11,606 nt of DNA from JAOABC01 sp041287495 (GCA_041287495.1 JBEULE010000004.1:1-11606), one strand, 5' to 3'; shown: positions 1 through 8,088, numbered from the stretch's first letter. The notes: a model not told the origin generated them from the sequence alone. Numbers and translations: made by a program.

Positions 1-93
1 TTGTTTTCTTTAAACTTTTTTAATACATCTTTTAAAAATGAAAACTCTGAAAAAGGCTGTATTGATTTTATGGAGATTTACAGAGAAGGGTAA
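1..93 (+). CDS. Possible 3' end of an unidentified rightward gene (partial)
   Basis: Reading frame 1 is open from the window edge to a TAA at 91-93 and encodes about 30 residues ending in DFMEIYREG. The other two forward frames hit stops within about 30 bases, and the reverse strand here shows no convincing start. The peptide is polar and could be an ordinary soluble C-terminus, but it is too short to assign to a family. If real, the gene converges on purT and overlaps its 3' end by about 16 bases. A 93-base open frame in AT-rich DNA can also arise by chance, so this is only a weak call. Confidence 0.3.
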   Translation: MFSLNFFNTSFKNENSEKGCIDFMEIYREG

Positions 94-1259
94 ACTTTTA
101 CTAAATTAGCTGATTTTTTTGCTTTCTCTCTTGCCTCTTCTACTGTTTCTCCTGTTGCTAATGTTATTCCCATTCTTCTCTTTGGTCTTGTTGTTGGTTT
201 ACCAAAGATTCTTATTTTATCTGCTATTTTAAGTGCTTCTTCTATGCCTTCGTATACTGGGGCTGACCCATACTCCCAAGAGTGAAAGCAATAAGAAGCA
301 GAAGGTTTAAGTAGTCTGATATCTATATGAAGACCTAAAATAGCTCTTAGATGTATCTCAAACTCTGACATGTTTTGAGATATAAGTGTGACCATTCCTG
401 TATCATGTGGTCTTGGAGATATCTCATTAAACCAAACTTCATCACCTTTTACAAACATCTCACAGCCGAAAATTCCATAACCTCCAAGGGCATCTGTAAT
501 CTTTTTTGCAATATCTTTTGCTTTATTTAAGGCTATTTCTGACATAGGATGAGGTTGCCAGCTTTCCCAGTAATCTCCGTCAACCTGAATATGTCCTATA
601 GGCTCACAGAAAAGTGTCCCTTGATTTTTTGTTCTCACTGTAAGAAGTGTTATCTCATAATCAAAATCTATAAACTCTTCTATGATAACCTCTCCACCTT
701 TACCTCTTGCATTTTCTTGGGCATAAAACCATGCTTTATCTATCTCTTCTTCTTTTTTTACAACCGATTGACCTTTTCCGGAAGAACTCATAATAGGTTT
801 TACAACAGCTGGAAGTCCTATCTCTTTTATTTTTTGTCTATATGTATCTATATCAGAGGCAAATGCATATTTTGATGTTTTTAAACCTACCTTTTCTGCG
901 GCAAGTCTTCTTATCTCTATCCTATTCATTGTGTATTTTACAGCTTGAGCACATGGCACAACATTAAATCCTTCTTTTTCCAACTGTAGAAGTGTGCCTG
1001 TATCTATAGCTTCAATCTCCGGAACTATGAAATCTGGTTTTTCTCTGTAAACTATATCTTTTATCTGTTTTCCATTTTTCATATCTATAACATAGTATCT
1101 ATGGGCTACCTGCATAGCTGGAGCATTCTGGTAATTATCTACCGCTATGACTTCTATTCCCATTCTCATAGCCTCTATTACAAATTCTTTTCCAAGTTCT
1201 CCACTTCCCAAAAGAAGTATTTTGTTTGAGTTATGGCTTAAAGGTGTTCCTATAACCAT
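78..1259 (-). CDS. purT: Formate-dependent phosphoribosylglycinamide formyltransferase (GAR transformylase 2)
   Basis: PurT is a cytoplasmic ATP-grasp enzyme that makes formylglycinamide ribonucleotide (FGAR) from GAR, formate and ATP, the third step of purine synthesis. It replaces the folate-dependent PurN. The 393 residues match the usual family length (392 in E. coli). The N-terminal nucleotide-binding-like motif LLLGSGELGKE is at 15-25. The ATP-grasp loop SSSGKGQS is at 158-165. The Mg-ATP acidic residues are probably E268 and E279, and the family-typical EISPRPHDTGMVTL is at 279-292. The ATG at 1257-1259 is preceded on the minus strand by GAGG seven bases away, which supports this start. 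The gene is divergent from the Lol permease gene across 52 bp and appears to be monocistronic in view. Use of formate directly would suit a chemolithoautotroph, but that is inference. The identification is secure. Confidence 0.96.
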   Translation of the reverse strand: MVIGTPLSHNSNKILLLGSGELGKEFVIEAMRMGIEVIAVDNYQNAPAMQVAHRYYVIDMKNGKQIKDIVYREKPDFIVPEIEAIDTGTLLQLEKEGFNVVPCAQAVKYTMNRIEIRRLAAEKVGLKTSKYAFASDIDTYRQKIKEIGLPAVVKPIMSSSGKGQSVVKKEEEIDKAWFYAQENARGKGGEVIIEEFIDFDYEITLLTVRTKNQGTLFCEPIGHIQVDGDYWESWQPHPMSEIALNKAKDIAKKITDALGGYGIFGCEMFVKGDEVWFNEISPRPHDTGMVTLISQNMSEFEIHLRAILGLHIDIRLLKPSASYCFHSWEYGSAPVYEGIEEALKIADKIRIFGKPTTRPKRRMGITLATGETVEEAREKAKKSANLVKVYPSL

Positions 1260-1274
1260 ACTTTTACCTCGTGG

Positions 1275-1280
1275 TATAAT
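1275..1280 (+). promoter_or_regulatory. Candidate -10 box for the lol operon in the purT/lolC divergent gap
   Basis: A perfect TATAAT lies 31 bases upstream of the lolC ATG, which would give a leader of about 25 nt. No good -35 hexamer sits 16-18 bases upstream, where the DNA is already purT coding sequence. The opposite strand of the same gap carries a weak TTGATG-17-TTATAC pair that might serve purT, but it would start the transcript at the purT Shine-Dalgarno. The divergent gap must hold promoters for both directions unless longer readthrough occurs. Confidence 0.4.
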
Positions 1281-1311
1281 TTTGTTAAATATTTTACATC
1301 AAAGGAGTTAA

Positions 1312-2526
1312 ATGCCGCTTTATATCAAAATAGCTTTCAGGTATTTAACAGCTACAAAATCAAAAACACTTTCTTTTATGGCAGTTGTATCTATACTTGG
1401 TGTTATGTTAGGTGTATCTGCTCTGATAGTTACCTTAGCTGTTATGAGTGGATTTATGTATGGAATAAAAAGTAAATTTTTAGAATCTGTCCCACAACTT
1501 ATAATAATCAAAGCAGAAGGAAATTTTGTAGAGTATAATGAGATTGCAAAAAAGATAAAAGAAAGTTTTCCTGAAATATTAGATTATCAGCCTTTTATAT
1601 ATACACAAGGTTTGTTGTCAAAGGAAAATAATATTGTTGCTGTTTATGTTAGAGGTGTTAATCCGGATAAAGATAAAGAATTTATGGCTATAGATAAGAA
1701 GCTGATAATAGGTGATTATAGTCTTCTTAATAATCCAGATACAGTTATTATAGGTAAAGATGTGGCACTTGCTTTAAATGTTTGGGTTGGAGACACTGTT
1801 AATTTAATGTCTCCGATAGGTAAAAAAACACCATTTGGATTTCTACCAAAGATTAGACAAGTTAAAATTGTGGGGATAGCAGACTTTGGAATATATGAGT
1901 ATAACTCATCTTTTGTTATGATGAATTTAACTGATGCTTCCACTTTTTTTGATATGAACGGGGCTGTTACAGGTATTCAGTTTAAACTTAAAGATCCATA
2001 TACAGCAGATAGATTAAAATCTAAGATTGAGAAAGTAATTGATTTTCCTTACATAGTAAAGAGTTGGATGGATTTGAATAAAAGTATGTTTCAAGCTCTG
2101 GAACTTGAGAAGTTTGCTATGTTTTTGGTTATAACACTTATAGTCGTTGTTGCTTCCTTTAATATATCAAGTCTTTTGATAACGAAGGCAAGAGAAAAGA
2201 GAAAAGAGATAGGTATACTTAGAACCATAGGAGCAGATAGAGGTTTTATAACAAAGGTCTTTGTAGCTCAAGGTATGATAATAGGTTTAACAGGTACATT
2301 ACTTGGGTTGTTGTTGGGACTTTCAATAGTTTATGTTGCAGACACTTATCATCTTATAAAACTTAATCCGGAAGTGTACCTTATAGACTATCTACCTTTA
2401 AAGATATCTATTTTTGAAATCTTTGCTGTTGTTGTTTCGTCTTTATTTATATGTTTTATTTCTTCAATATTTCCTGCAAGGTCAGCATCTGTTGCTATTC
2501 CTGCAGAGGTTATAAGATATGAATAA
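1312..2526 (+). CDS. LolC/LolE-family lipoprotein-releasing ABC transporter permease
   Basis: This is an inner-membrane subunit of the ABC machine that extracts lipoproteins from the inner membrane for delivery to the outer membrane. The 404 residues match the LolC/E/F family length and layout. Transmembrane helix 1 is at about 21-46, a periplasmic MacB-like domain spans about 47-265, and three helices follow at about 268-290, 318-343 and 367-388. The cytoplasmic segment KRKEIGILRTIGA (296-308) is the conserved coupling-helix motif of FtsX-type permeases. The start is supported by AAAGGAG at 1301-1307, four bases before the ATG. The 3' end overlaps lolD by 8 bp, so the two are translationally linked. 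Only one permease is present, unlike the LolC plus LolE pair of E. coli, so a homodimeric (LolF-like) complex is possible, or a second permease lies elsewhere. The family is secure; the exact C/E/F name is not. Confidence 0.9.
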   Translation: MPLYIKIAFRYLTATKSKTLSFMAVVSILGVMLGVSALIVTLAVMSGFMYGIKSKFLESVPQLIIIKAEGNFVEYNEIAKKIKESFPEILDYQPFIYTQGLLSKENNIVAVYVRGVNPDKDKEFMAIDKKLIIGDYSLLNNPDTVIIGKDVALALNVWVGDTVNLMSPIGKKTPFGFLPKIRQVKIVGIADFGIYEYNSSFVMMNLTDASTFFDMNGAVTGIQFKLKDPYTADRLKSKIEKVIDFPYIVKSWMDLNKSMFQALELEKFAMFLVITLIVVVASFNISSLLITKAREKRKEIGILRTIGADRGFITKVFVAQGMIIGLTGTLLGLLLGLSIVYVADTYHLIKLNPEVYLIDYLPLKISIFEIFAVVVSSLFICFISSIFPARSASVAIPAEVIRYE

Positions 2527-3205
2527 CTTTTCTGTTATAGCAAAATCTATAAAAAAGATATACTATACAGATAGTAACACATCTACAGTTGCCCTTAGAG
2601 GTATAGACTTGCAGATTAATAAAGGAGAGATGGTAGCTATTATGGGACCTTCTGGTTCCGGAAAAAGTACTTTGTTACATATCCTTGGAGGCATAGATAT
2701 ACCAACTTCCGGAGAAGTTCTCATAGAAGAAACAGATATATACAAACTTCCGGATAAACAGCTTTCAAAATTTAGAAATGAAAATATAGGCTTTGTTTTT
2801 CAGTTTCACTATCTTCTATCTGAATTTACAGCTTTAGATAATGTAGCACTTCCCCTTCAGATAAAAGGTGATAAAGAAGCTACCCAAAAAGCTAAAGATA
2901 TTTTGGAGAAGGTTGGACTTGGAGACAGGTTAAATCATAAACCTTCCATGTTATCTGGGGGAGAACAGCAGAGAGTTGCTATAGCAAGAGCAGTTGTAAA
3001 TAATCCAAAAATTCTTATAGCAGATGAACCAACAGGAAATTTAGATTCTGAAAATGCAAAAAATGTGATAAATCTTATAAAAGATTTATCCGAAAAAAAT
3101 CTGATGACAGTTATCATAGCTACACATGATATTGAAATTGCAAAATATTGCAGGTATATTTATTACTTAAAAGATGGTATTATTGTTAATGTTGAAAAAA
3201 ATTAA
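2519..3205 (+). CDS. lolD: LolD-type ABC transporter ATP-binding protein
   Basis: LolD is the cytoplasmic ATPase that powers lipoprotein release by the LolC/E-family permease encoded just upstream. All ABC motifs are intact in the 228 residues: Walker A GPSGSGKST at 43-51, Q-loop Q95, signature LSGGEQQR at 145-152, Walker B ILIADEP at 165-171, D-loop NLD at 174-176 and the switch histidine H203. The length and the fused 'LSGGEQQRVAIARA' region are typical of the LolD/MacB/FtsE class, and the overlapping FtsX-type permease selects LolD over the others. The ATG at 2519 lies within the last codons of the permease gene and has GAGG (2506-2509) nine bases upstream. MacB-type efflux is the main alternative, but no MacA-like adaptor is seen nearby. 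Confidence 0.92.
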   Translation: MNNFSVIAKSIKKIYYTDSNTSTVALRGIDLQINKGEMVAIMGPSGSGKSTLLHILGGIDIPTSGEVLIEETDIYKLPDKQLSKFRNENIGFVFQFHYLLSEFTALDNVALPLQIKGDKEATQKAKDILEKVGLGDRLNHKPSMLSGGEQQRVAIARAVVNNPKILIADEPTGNLDSENAKNVINLIKDLSEKNLMTVIIATHDIEIAKYCRYIYYLKDGIIVNVEKN

Positions 3206-3219
3206 ACTGAAAATAAATT
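3192..3219 (+). promoter_or_regulatory. Weak candidate promoter for clpC
   Basis: TTGAAA at 3192-3197 and TAAATT at 3214-3219 are 16 bases apart and lie at the end of lolD and in the 48-bp lolD-clpC gap. The implied transcript would start near 3226, about 27 nt before the clpC ATG. The sequence is AT-rich, so a match of this quality may be chance. I saw no CIRCE-like or other clear heat-shock operator in the gap, and clpC may instead be read through from the lol genes. Confidence 0.22.
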
Positions 3220-3253
3220 TTGTTAGGCAAATTCAATAAAAGAGGTATTTAAC

Positions 3254-5689
3254 ATGTTTGAGAAATTTACAGAAAAAGCAAGAAAGGTTATACTTGATGC
3301 GAGAGAGCATGCTATAAACTATAAAAGTAACTATCTTGGAAGTGAGCATCTACTTTTATCTCTATTAGACCAAGATGATATAGCTGTTTTGACTTTGTCT
3401 AAGTTTGGGCTCTCTGTAGAGAAGGTAAGGAAGACATTGATATCTCAAATTCCAAAAGGAAACTATAATGGGGAAGTTTTATTTGCTCCAGATGCAAAAA
3501 GGATTTTGGAGTTTGCCGTTGAAGAAGCAAGGATACTCCATCATCCATTTGTAGGTCCAGAACATCTTCTAATAGGTATAGTAAGAGAGAAAACTGGACT
3601 TGGGGGAAGAGTTTTAAGAGGTTTTGGTATAGATGAATACTCAATAAGAAGAGAGATACTCCAGATACTTGGAGAAATACCTACCCAGGAACAATCTAAG
3701 CAGGTTCCAACTCCTAACTTAGACAGATTTGGAAGGGATTTAACTCAACTTGCAAAAGAAGGAAAGCTTGACCCTGTGGTAGGAAGAGAGAAAGAGATAG
3801 ATAGAGTGATTCAGATTCTATCCAGAAGAAGAAAGAATAATCCTGTTTTACTTGGAGAGCCGGGAGTAGGAAAAACAGCAATAGTAGAAGGATTGGCTCA
3901 AAGAATAGCAGATAAGAAAGTGCCTGAAAATCTTCAAGGTAAAAGAATAGTAGCGTTAGATTTAGCATCTTTAGTAGCTGGAACTAAATACAGGGGACAG
4001 TTTGAAGAGAGATTAAAGAGTATAATGAAAGAACTTGAAAAAGCAAACCATGTAATCCTCTTTATAGATGAGTTACACACTTTAATAGGTGCAGGTGCTG
4101 CCGAAGGTTCTATAGATGCATCAAATATGTTAAAACCAGCTTTAGCCCGTGGTGAGATACAGGTAATAGGTGCAACTACATTAGATGAGTATAGAAAGTA
4201 TATAGAGAAGGATGGAGCTTTAGAGAGAAGATTTCAGCCTGTAATAGTTGATCCACCTACTCCTGAGGTTGCTATTGAGATACTTGAAGGTCTTAAATCT
4301 AAGTTTGAAGAGTTTCATAATGTAACATACACAAAAACTGCCGTTGAAAAAGCGGTAGAGTTTTCTGTTAAGTACATATCTGATAGACAACTTCCTGACA
4401 AAGCAATTGATTTACTTGATGAAGCTGGAGCATTGGTAAGACTAAGAGAGAGTGGTCTTCCGGAACACCTTGTAGAACTGGAAGAAAAGATTAAACAACT
4501 TGAAGAAGAAAAAGCACAGGCTATTAAGGAAGAAAACTTTGATAAAGCTGCAAAACTCAGAGATGAAGAGCTTAAGTTAAGAGCAAAATTTGAAACTGAG
4601 AAGATGAATTGGAAAGAGGAAAAGTCTAAAAACAGACCTAAGGTAACAGAGAAAGATATAGCTGAAGTGGTAGCAAAATGGACAGGAATACCTATAGCAA
4701 GATTAACAGAGTCAAATAAGGAAAAATTACTACATATAGAAGAAGAACTTCATAAGAGAGTAGTAGACCAATCGGAAGCTATAACAGCTATAGCTAAGGC
4801 TATAAGGAGAAACAGTGTAGGACTAAAAGGAAGACACAGACCTATAGGAGTATTCCTATTCTTAGGACCTACTGGAGTAGGTAAAACAGAGACAGCTAAA
4901 GCTTTAGCAGAGTATCTATTTGGTAGAGAAGATGCTTTAATAAGATTTGATATGTCTGAGTATATGGAAAAACATACTGTATCGAGGTTAATAGGAGCAC
5001 CGCCGGGATATGTAGGTTACGAAGAAGGAGGACAGCTTACAGAGGCGATAAGAAGAAAACCATACTCTGTTATACTGTTTGATGAGATAGAAAAAGCCCA
5101 TCCTGATGTTTATAACATCTTTTTACAGATATTTGATGATGGAAGATTAACAGATTCTCTTGGAAGGGTTGTAGATTTTAGTAATACAATCATAATAATG
5201 ACCTCTAACCTCGGAGCTAAGATGATACTTGACAGTGGAAAAATGGGATTTGAGACAAAGTCTACTATACTGAACTATCAGGAACTTAAAAAGAATGTTA
5301 TGGACCAGGTGAGAAAAGCCTTTAATCCAGAGTTTATAAACAGACTTGATGAAATAATAGTATTTAAACCATTAGACAAAGAAGTAATTAAAGGTATAAT
5401 AGATATGCAAGTTAATGAAATAAACAGAAGGTTGAAGGAATGGGAAATAACTGTAAAACTTTCTCCAGAGTTTGTAGAGTATTTGATAGAGAAGGAGTTC
5501 AGACCGGAATATGGAGCCAGAAGTATCAAGAGAGCTCTACAATCAAAAGTGGAGGACCTCTTGGCAGAAGAGATACTTGCAGGAAAACTGGTTCCAGGCT
5601 CAAAAGTAGAGATAGTGATGGAAAAAGATGGAACAGTCAAAATAAAAGCCAAAAAACCAAGAAAGAGAAGGGAACTCCAATTAGCTTAG
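3254..5689 (+). CDS. clpC: ClpC-type AAA+ unfoldase, ATPase subunit of Clp protease
   Basis: This is a cytoplasmic hexameric unfoldase that threads proteins into the ClpP peptidase. The 811 residues fit ClpC (about 810) and are shorter than ClpB (about 860). The Clp N-domain double repeat covers about 1-145. The first AAA+ module has Walker A GEPGVGKT (201-208), Walker B VILFIDE (267-273) and ERR (324-326). A short middle domain carries a UVR-like segment (about 416-445, EENFDKAAKLRDEE), a ClpC hallmark. The second module has Walker A GPTGVGKT (538-545), Walker B VILFDE (606-611), NRLDE (696-700) and sensor-2 GAR (755-757 region). The MGF tripeptide at 664-666 sits where the ClpP-docking loop is expected, so a protease role is favoured over disaggregation. 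The ATG has GAGG eight bases upstream. Arginine is almost always AGA/AGG, with one CGT seen. The last codons overlap the inferred bamA start. Confidence 0.94.
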   Translation: MFEKFTEKARKVILDAREHAINYKSNYLGSEHLLLSLLDQDDIAVLTLSKFGLSVEKVRKTLISQIPKGNYNGEVLFAPDAKRILEFAVEEARILHHPFVGPEHLLIGIVREKTGLGGRVLRGFGIDEYSIRREILQILGEIPTQEQSKQVPTPNLDRFGRDLTQLAKEGKLDPVVGREKEIDRVIQILSRRRKNNPVLLGEPGVGKTAIVEGLAQRIADKKVPENLQGKRIVALDLASLVAGTKYRGQFEERLKSIMKELEKANHVILFIDELHTLIGAGAAEGSIDASNMLKPALARGEIQVIGATTLDEYRKYIEKDGALERRFQPVIVDPPTPEVAIEILEGLKSKFEEFHNVTYTKTAVEKAVEFSVKYISDRQLPDKAIDLLDEAGALVRLRESGLPEHLVELEEKIKQLEEEKAQAIKEENFDKAAKLRDEELKLRAKFETEKMNWKEEKSKNRPKVTEKDIAEVVAKWTGIPIARLTESNKEKLLHIEEELHKRVVDQSEAITAIAKAIRRNSVGLKGRHRPIGVFLFLGPTGVGKTETAKALAEYLFGREDALIRFDMSEYMEKHTVSRLIGAPPGYVGYEEGGQLTEAIRRKPYSVILFDEIEKAHPDVYNIFLQIFDDGRLTDSLGRVVDFSNTIIIMTSNLGAKMILDSGKMGFETKSTILNYQELKKNVMDQVRKAFNPEFINRLDEIIVFKPLDKEVIKGIIDMQVNEINRRLKEWEITVKLSPEFVEYLIEKEFRPEYGARSIKRALQSKVEDLLAEEILAGKLVPGSKVEIVMEKDGTVKIKAKKPRKRRELQLA
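5668..5672 (+). promoter_or_regulatory. Shine-Dalgarno-like AAGGG that supports an ATT start for bamA
   Basis: AAGGG followed by AA lies seven bases before an in-frame ATT at 5680-5682, inside the final codons of clpC. It is the only plausible ribosome-binding sequence at the right distance before the BamA signal peptide. This is why I place the bamA start at 5680. Confidence 0.45.
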
Positions 5690-8052
5690 TAAGGAAAGCC
5701 AGCTACACGCTGGCCTCTCTTTTAATTTTATCATCTATATCCTTTTCAGATGAATCTCAAACAACTCCTCAGATTCAAACTGGAACAATTAAAGAAGAAG
5801 CCGGAAAAATATACAGAATAGATAAGATAGAGATTAAGGGACTGAAATTTTTAGACCCACAGATTGTGAAACCATTGATACCATTTGGAAATGGTGTAAT
5901 CGTTTCAATGGATAAAATATCCTCAACTTTAAGAGACCTTTATAAACTTGGCTACTTTTCTAATGTGGAAGCTTATACGAGATATACAGAAAACGGTATA
6001 GATATAACCTTTGTGTTTACAGAGCTTCCCGTAGTCCAGAGAATAGAGTTTGAAGGTAACAGGGCAATATCCAGAGAAGACCTTTTAAAAGAGTTAGGAC
6101 TTGATTTATCGGAGAAACTTGAATCTGGAAAACCATTACCATTTTCAACCTTGGGACCTGAACTAACTGAAAAACTTTTAAGTATTAAAAAAGGTTTAGG
6201 TAGGGTTCTATCTGTAGATGAGATAACTCAGATGGAAAAAAATATACTCAAATTGTATGAAAAAAGGGGATACTACAACACAAAAGTATCCTACTACTAT
6301 AAAGGTAACACTTTAGTTTTCAAGATAGATGAAGGCTCTAAAGCTTATGTGGATGAAATTCGTATAATAGGGAATGAACATATTAAGAAGAAAGAGATTT
6401 TATCAGTTATGGAAACTTCTGAGAGAGATATATTTAAATTAAAATCTAAACCTGCATTAGTTAAAGAAACTCTGTATGATGATATAAATAGGATAAGAGA
6501 TCTATATATAAACAAGGGATTTTTAGATGTAGAGGTATCTCCTCCAGAGATACTACTTGAAAGAGGCAATAAATACATCATAACCATAAGAATAAAAGAG
6601 GGAGAAAGATACAGAATAAATAAGATTGATATTATTGGAAATGATATGTACACCAGTGATGAAATCCTAAATGTATCTAAGAGAAAAAGTATAAAACCTT
6701 TAGAACCATACGATGGAGAGAAGATAGATTTTATAAAGAAAATTATTATAGATAAATACAATGATCTTGGATATCTTTTTGCTAATGTGGAAGTTAATAA
6801 AATAGTAGATAAAGAGAAGAAAACTGTTGATGTTATTTTTAATATCCAGAAAGGTAATATCTATTACGTAGATAAGATATATATAACTGGAAACTATGAA
6901 TCAAGAGACTCTACAATAAGAAGAGAGTTGAGACTTGCTCCTGGAGACCTTTTCTTAAAAGATAAGCTTCTTAGGTCTCAATCAAGGCTTTATAGACTTG
7001 GATACTATAATATGATAGGATTTGATCCAAATGTAAAGTCAGATAGCGAGATAGATTTAGACACAAAAGTAAGTGAGAGATTTACAGGTCAGATATCGGT
7101 AGGTGCAGGATACAGTCAGCAAACTGGACTTTCTTTGTTTGCGTCATTGAGAAAGGGAAACTTTTTGGGAACTGGAGATGTTGCAGGGTTGTCTCTTTCA
7201 ATAGGTTCTAAATATAGGAATAACAGTTTGAATTATCTTCACAGATGGGCTTTTTATAAACCTCTTGACTTAGGATTTGACCTGTATGATAGATATGTAA
7301 ATTACACATCTTTTGTATCTACAAAGATAGGTTTTTCTCCTACACTTTCCTCTGAGTTTAAGGAATTTTGGAGAACTGGTGTAGGTTTAACACTTGAAAA
7401 AGGTGAGTATAAAGATATTCAGGATACAGCGTCTACATATATAAAGAGACAGGCAGGTAAGTATGACTTATACTCAATCTACTGGTTTATAAACAGAAAC
7501 ACTATAAACAATCCTCTTTTGCCTACAGAAGGAAGTGATTTTACACTTACACTAAAAACGGGAACCGGAACAAGAGATTTTTACAAGGCTGTCTTGTCTG
7601 CATCAAAGATAATTCCAGATAAGATATTCTATACGGATTTTGTATTTTCTATTAAAGGCACATTTGGATTTGTTGAACGTATCTCAAAAGAGATACCTCT
7701 TGATGAACTTTTCTTTGTAGGTGGTGATTTTACTATTAGAGGGTTTGATTGGGGGATGGCAGGTCCGAGGGATAGTGATAACAATCCTGCCGGTGCAAAG
7801 AGAGAGATAGTTTTGAATTACCAGTTAAGCCATCCGATTGTTGATAGATTTTTATGGGGTTCTGTATTCTTAGATCAAGGTAAAGGTTTTGATAGTGGAA
7901 ATTTCTTCTCCGGACTTTATAACTCCGTAGGTGTAAGCTTTAAGATAATAACACCCTTTGCTCCTATAGAGCTATACTACGGAAAAGTATTGAACCCACC
8001 TTCCGGAGTAAGTGGTTCTAAATTTGGCTTTATACTTGGAACATTCTTCTAA
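5680..8052 (+). CDS. bamA: BamA/Omp85 outer-membrane protein assembly factor
   Basis: BamA is the essential outer-membrane barrel that folds and inserts other barrel proteins. From 5680 the product is 790 residues. A signal peptide (about 1-23: VRK, then a hydrophobic run ending SISFS) is followed by five POTRA domains beginning near 44, 117, 222, 311 and 395, each with an I-x-G-N-like turn. The barrel runs from about 470 to the end. The conserved loop-6 IRGF is at 686-689, and the C-terminal residue is phenylalanine, as expected for recognition by the Bam machinery. The start is uncertain. No ATG, GTG or TTG exists in frame between an ATG at 5440, which would put 80 non-homologous residues ahead of the signal peptide, and the first POTRA domain. 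ATT at 5680 with AAGGG upstream gives a normal signal peptide and a 10-bp overlap with clpC. CTG at 5710 would remove the positive residues. Product identity is secure; the 5' boundary is not. Confidence 0.93.
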   Translation: MSLVRKASYTLASLLILSSISFSDESQTTPQIQTGTIKEEAGKIYRIDKIEIKGLKFLDPQIVKPLIPFGNGVIVSMDKISSTLRDLYKLGYFSNVEAYTRYTENGIDITFVFTELPVVQRIEFEGNRAISREDLLKELGLDLSEKLESGKPLPFSTLGPELTEKLLSIKKGLGRVLSVDEITQMEKNILKLYEKRGYYNTKVSYYYKGNTLVFKIDEGSKAYVDEIRIIGNEHIKKKEILSVMETSERDIFKLKSKPALVKETLYDDINRIRDLYINKGFLDVEVSPPEILLERGNKYIITIRIKEGERYRINKIDIIGNDMYTSDEILNVSKRKSIKPLEPYDGEKIDFIKKIIIDKYNDLGYLFANVEVNKIVDKEKKTVDVIFNIQKGNIYYVDKIYITGNYESRDSTIRRELRLAPGDLFLKDKLLRSQSRLYRLGYYNMIGFDPNVKSDSEIDLDTKVSERFTGQISVGAGYSQQTGLSLFASLRKGNFLGTGDVAGLSLSIGSKYRNNSLNYLHRWAFYKPLDLGFDLYDRYVNYTSFVSTKIGFSPTLSSEFKEFWRTGVGLTLEKGEYKDIQDTASTYIKRQAGKYDLYSIYWFINRNTINNPLLPTEGSDFTLTLKTGTGTRDFYKAVLSASKIIPDKIFYTDFVFSIKGTFGFVERISKEIPLDELFFVGGDFTIRGFDWGMAGPRDSDNNPAGAKREIVLNYQLSHPIVDRFLWGSVFLDQGKGFDSGNFFSGLYNSVGVSFKIITPFAPIELYYGKVLNPPSGVSGSKFGFILGTFF
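5698..5729 (+). terminator. Hairpin plus pyrimidine/T-rich tract just after clpC, inside bamA signal-peptide codons
   Basis: GCCAGC (5698-5703) pairs perfectly with GCTGGC (5709-5714) around a five-base loop TACAC. The stem is followed by CTCTCTTTTAATTTT. The position, nine bases past the clpC stop, and the stem-then-T-rich layout are those of an intrinsic terminator for clpC. The T-run is interrupted, which weakens the case. Because the bamA frame reads straight through it, full termination would silence bamA, so partial termination or attenuation is more likely. It may also be a coincidence of the codons for ASYTLA. Confidence 0.4.
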
Positions 8053-8079
8053 ATACTGAAATTACTTTATGCTTTTATT

Positions 8080-8088
8080 TGCTATAAT
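8080..8088 (+). promoter_or_regulatory. Extended -10 promoter for the helicase-methylase operon
   Basis: TGCTATAAT contains a perfect TATAAT (8083-8088) with the TG extension at the correct distance. A -35 element is not evident at 16-18 bases (region AATTAC), which is common for extended -10 promoters. Transcription would begin near 8095, giving a leader of about 39 nt. The site lies in the 81-bp gap after bamA, so the downstream genes can be expressed independently. No terminator-like hairpin was found between bamA and this promoter. Confidence 0.6.

Noticed and set aside
549..875. Open frame of 108 codons on the plus strand inside purT
   Set aside because: It lies wholly antisense to a clear purT, has low-complexity Phe/Tyr/Cys-rich content typical of antisense AT-rich translation, and has no convincing ribosome-binding site.
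5650..5662. A-rich run (CAAAAAAC) near the clpC end that could allow a -1 frameshift into the bamA frame, giving a ClpC-BamA fusion
   Set aside because: The run does not form a good X-XXY-YYZ heptamer in the clpC frame, no strong stimulatory stem is at the usual spacing, and fusing a cytosolic unfoldase to an internal signal peptide makes no biological sense.
5440..5679. ATG at 5440 as the bamA start
   Set aside because: It would overlap clpC by 250 bp and add 80 basic, non-conserved residues before the signal peptide, blocking normal recognition by Sec.
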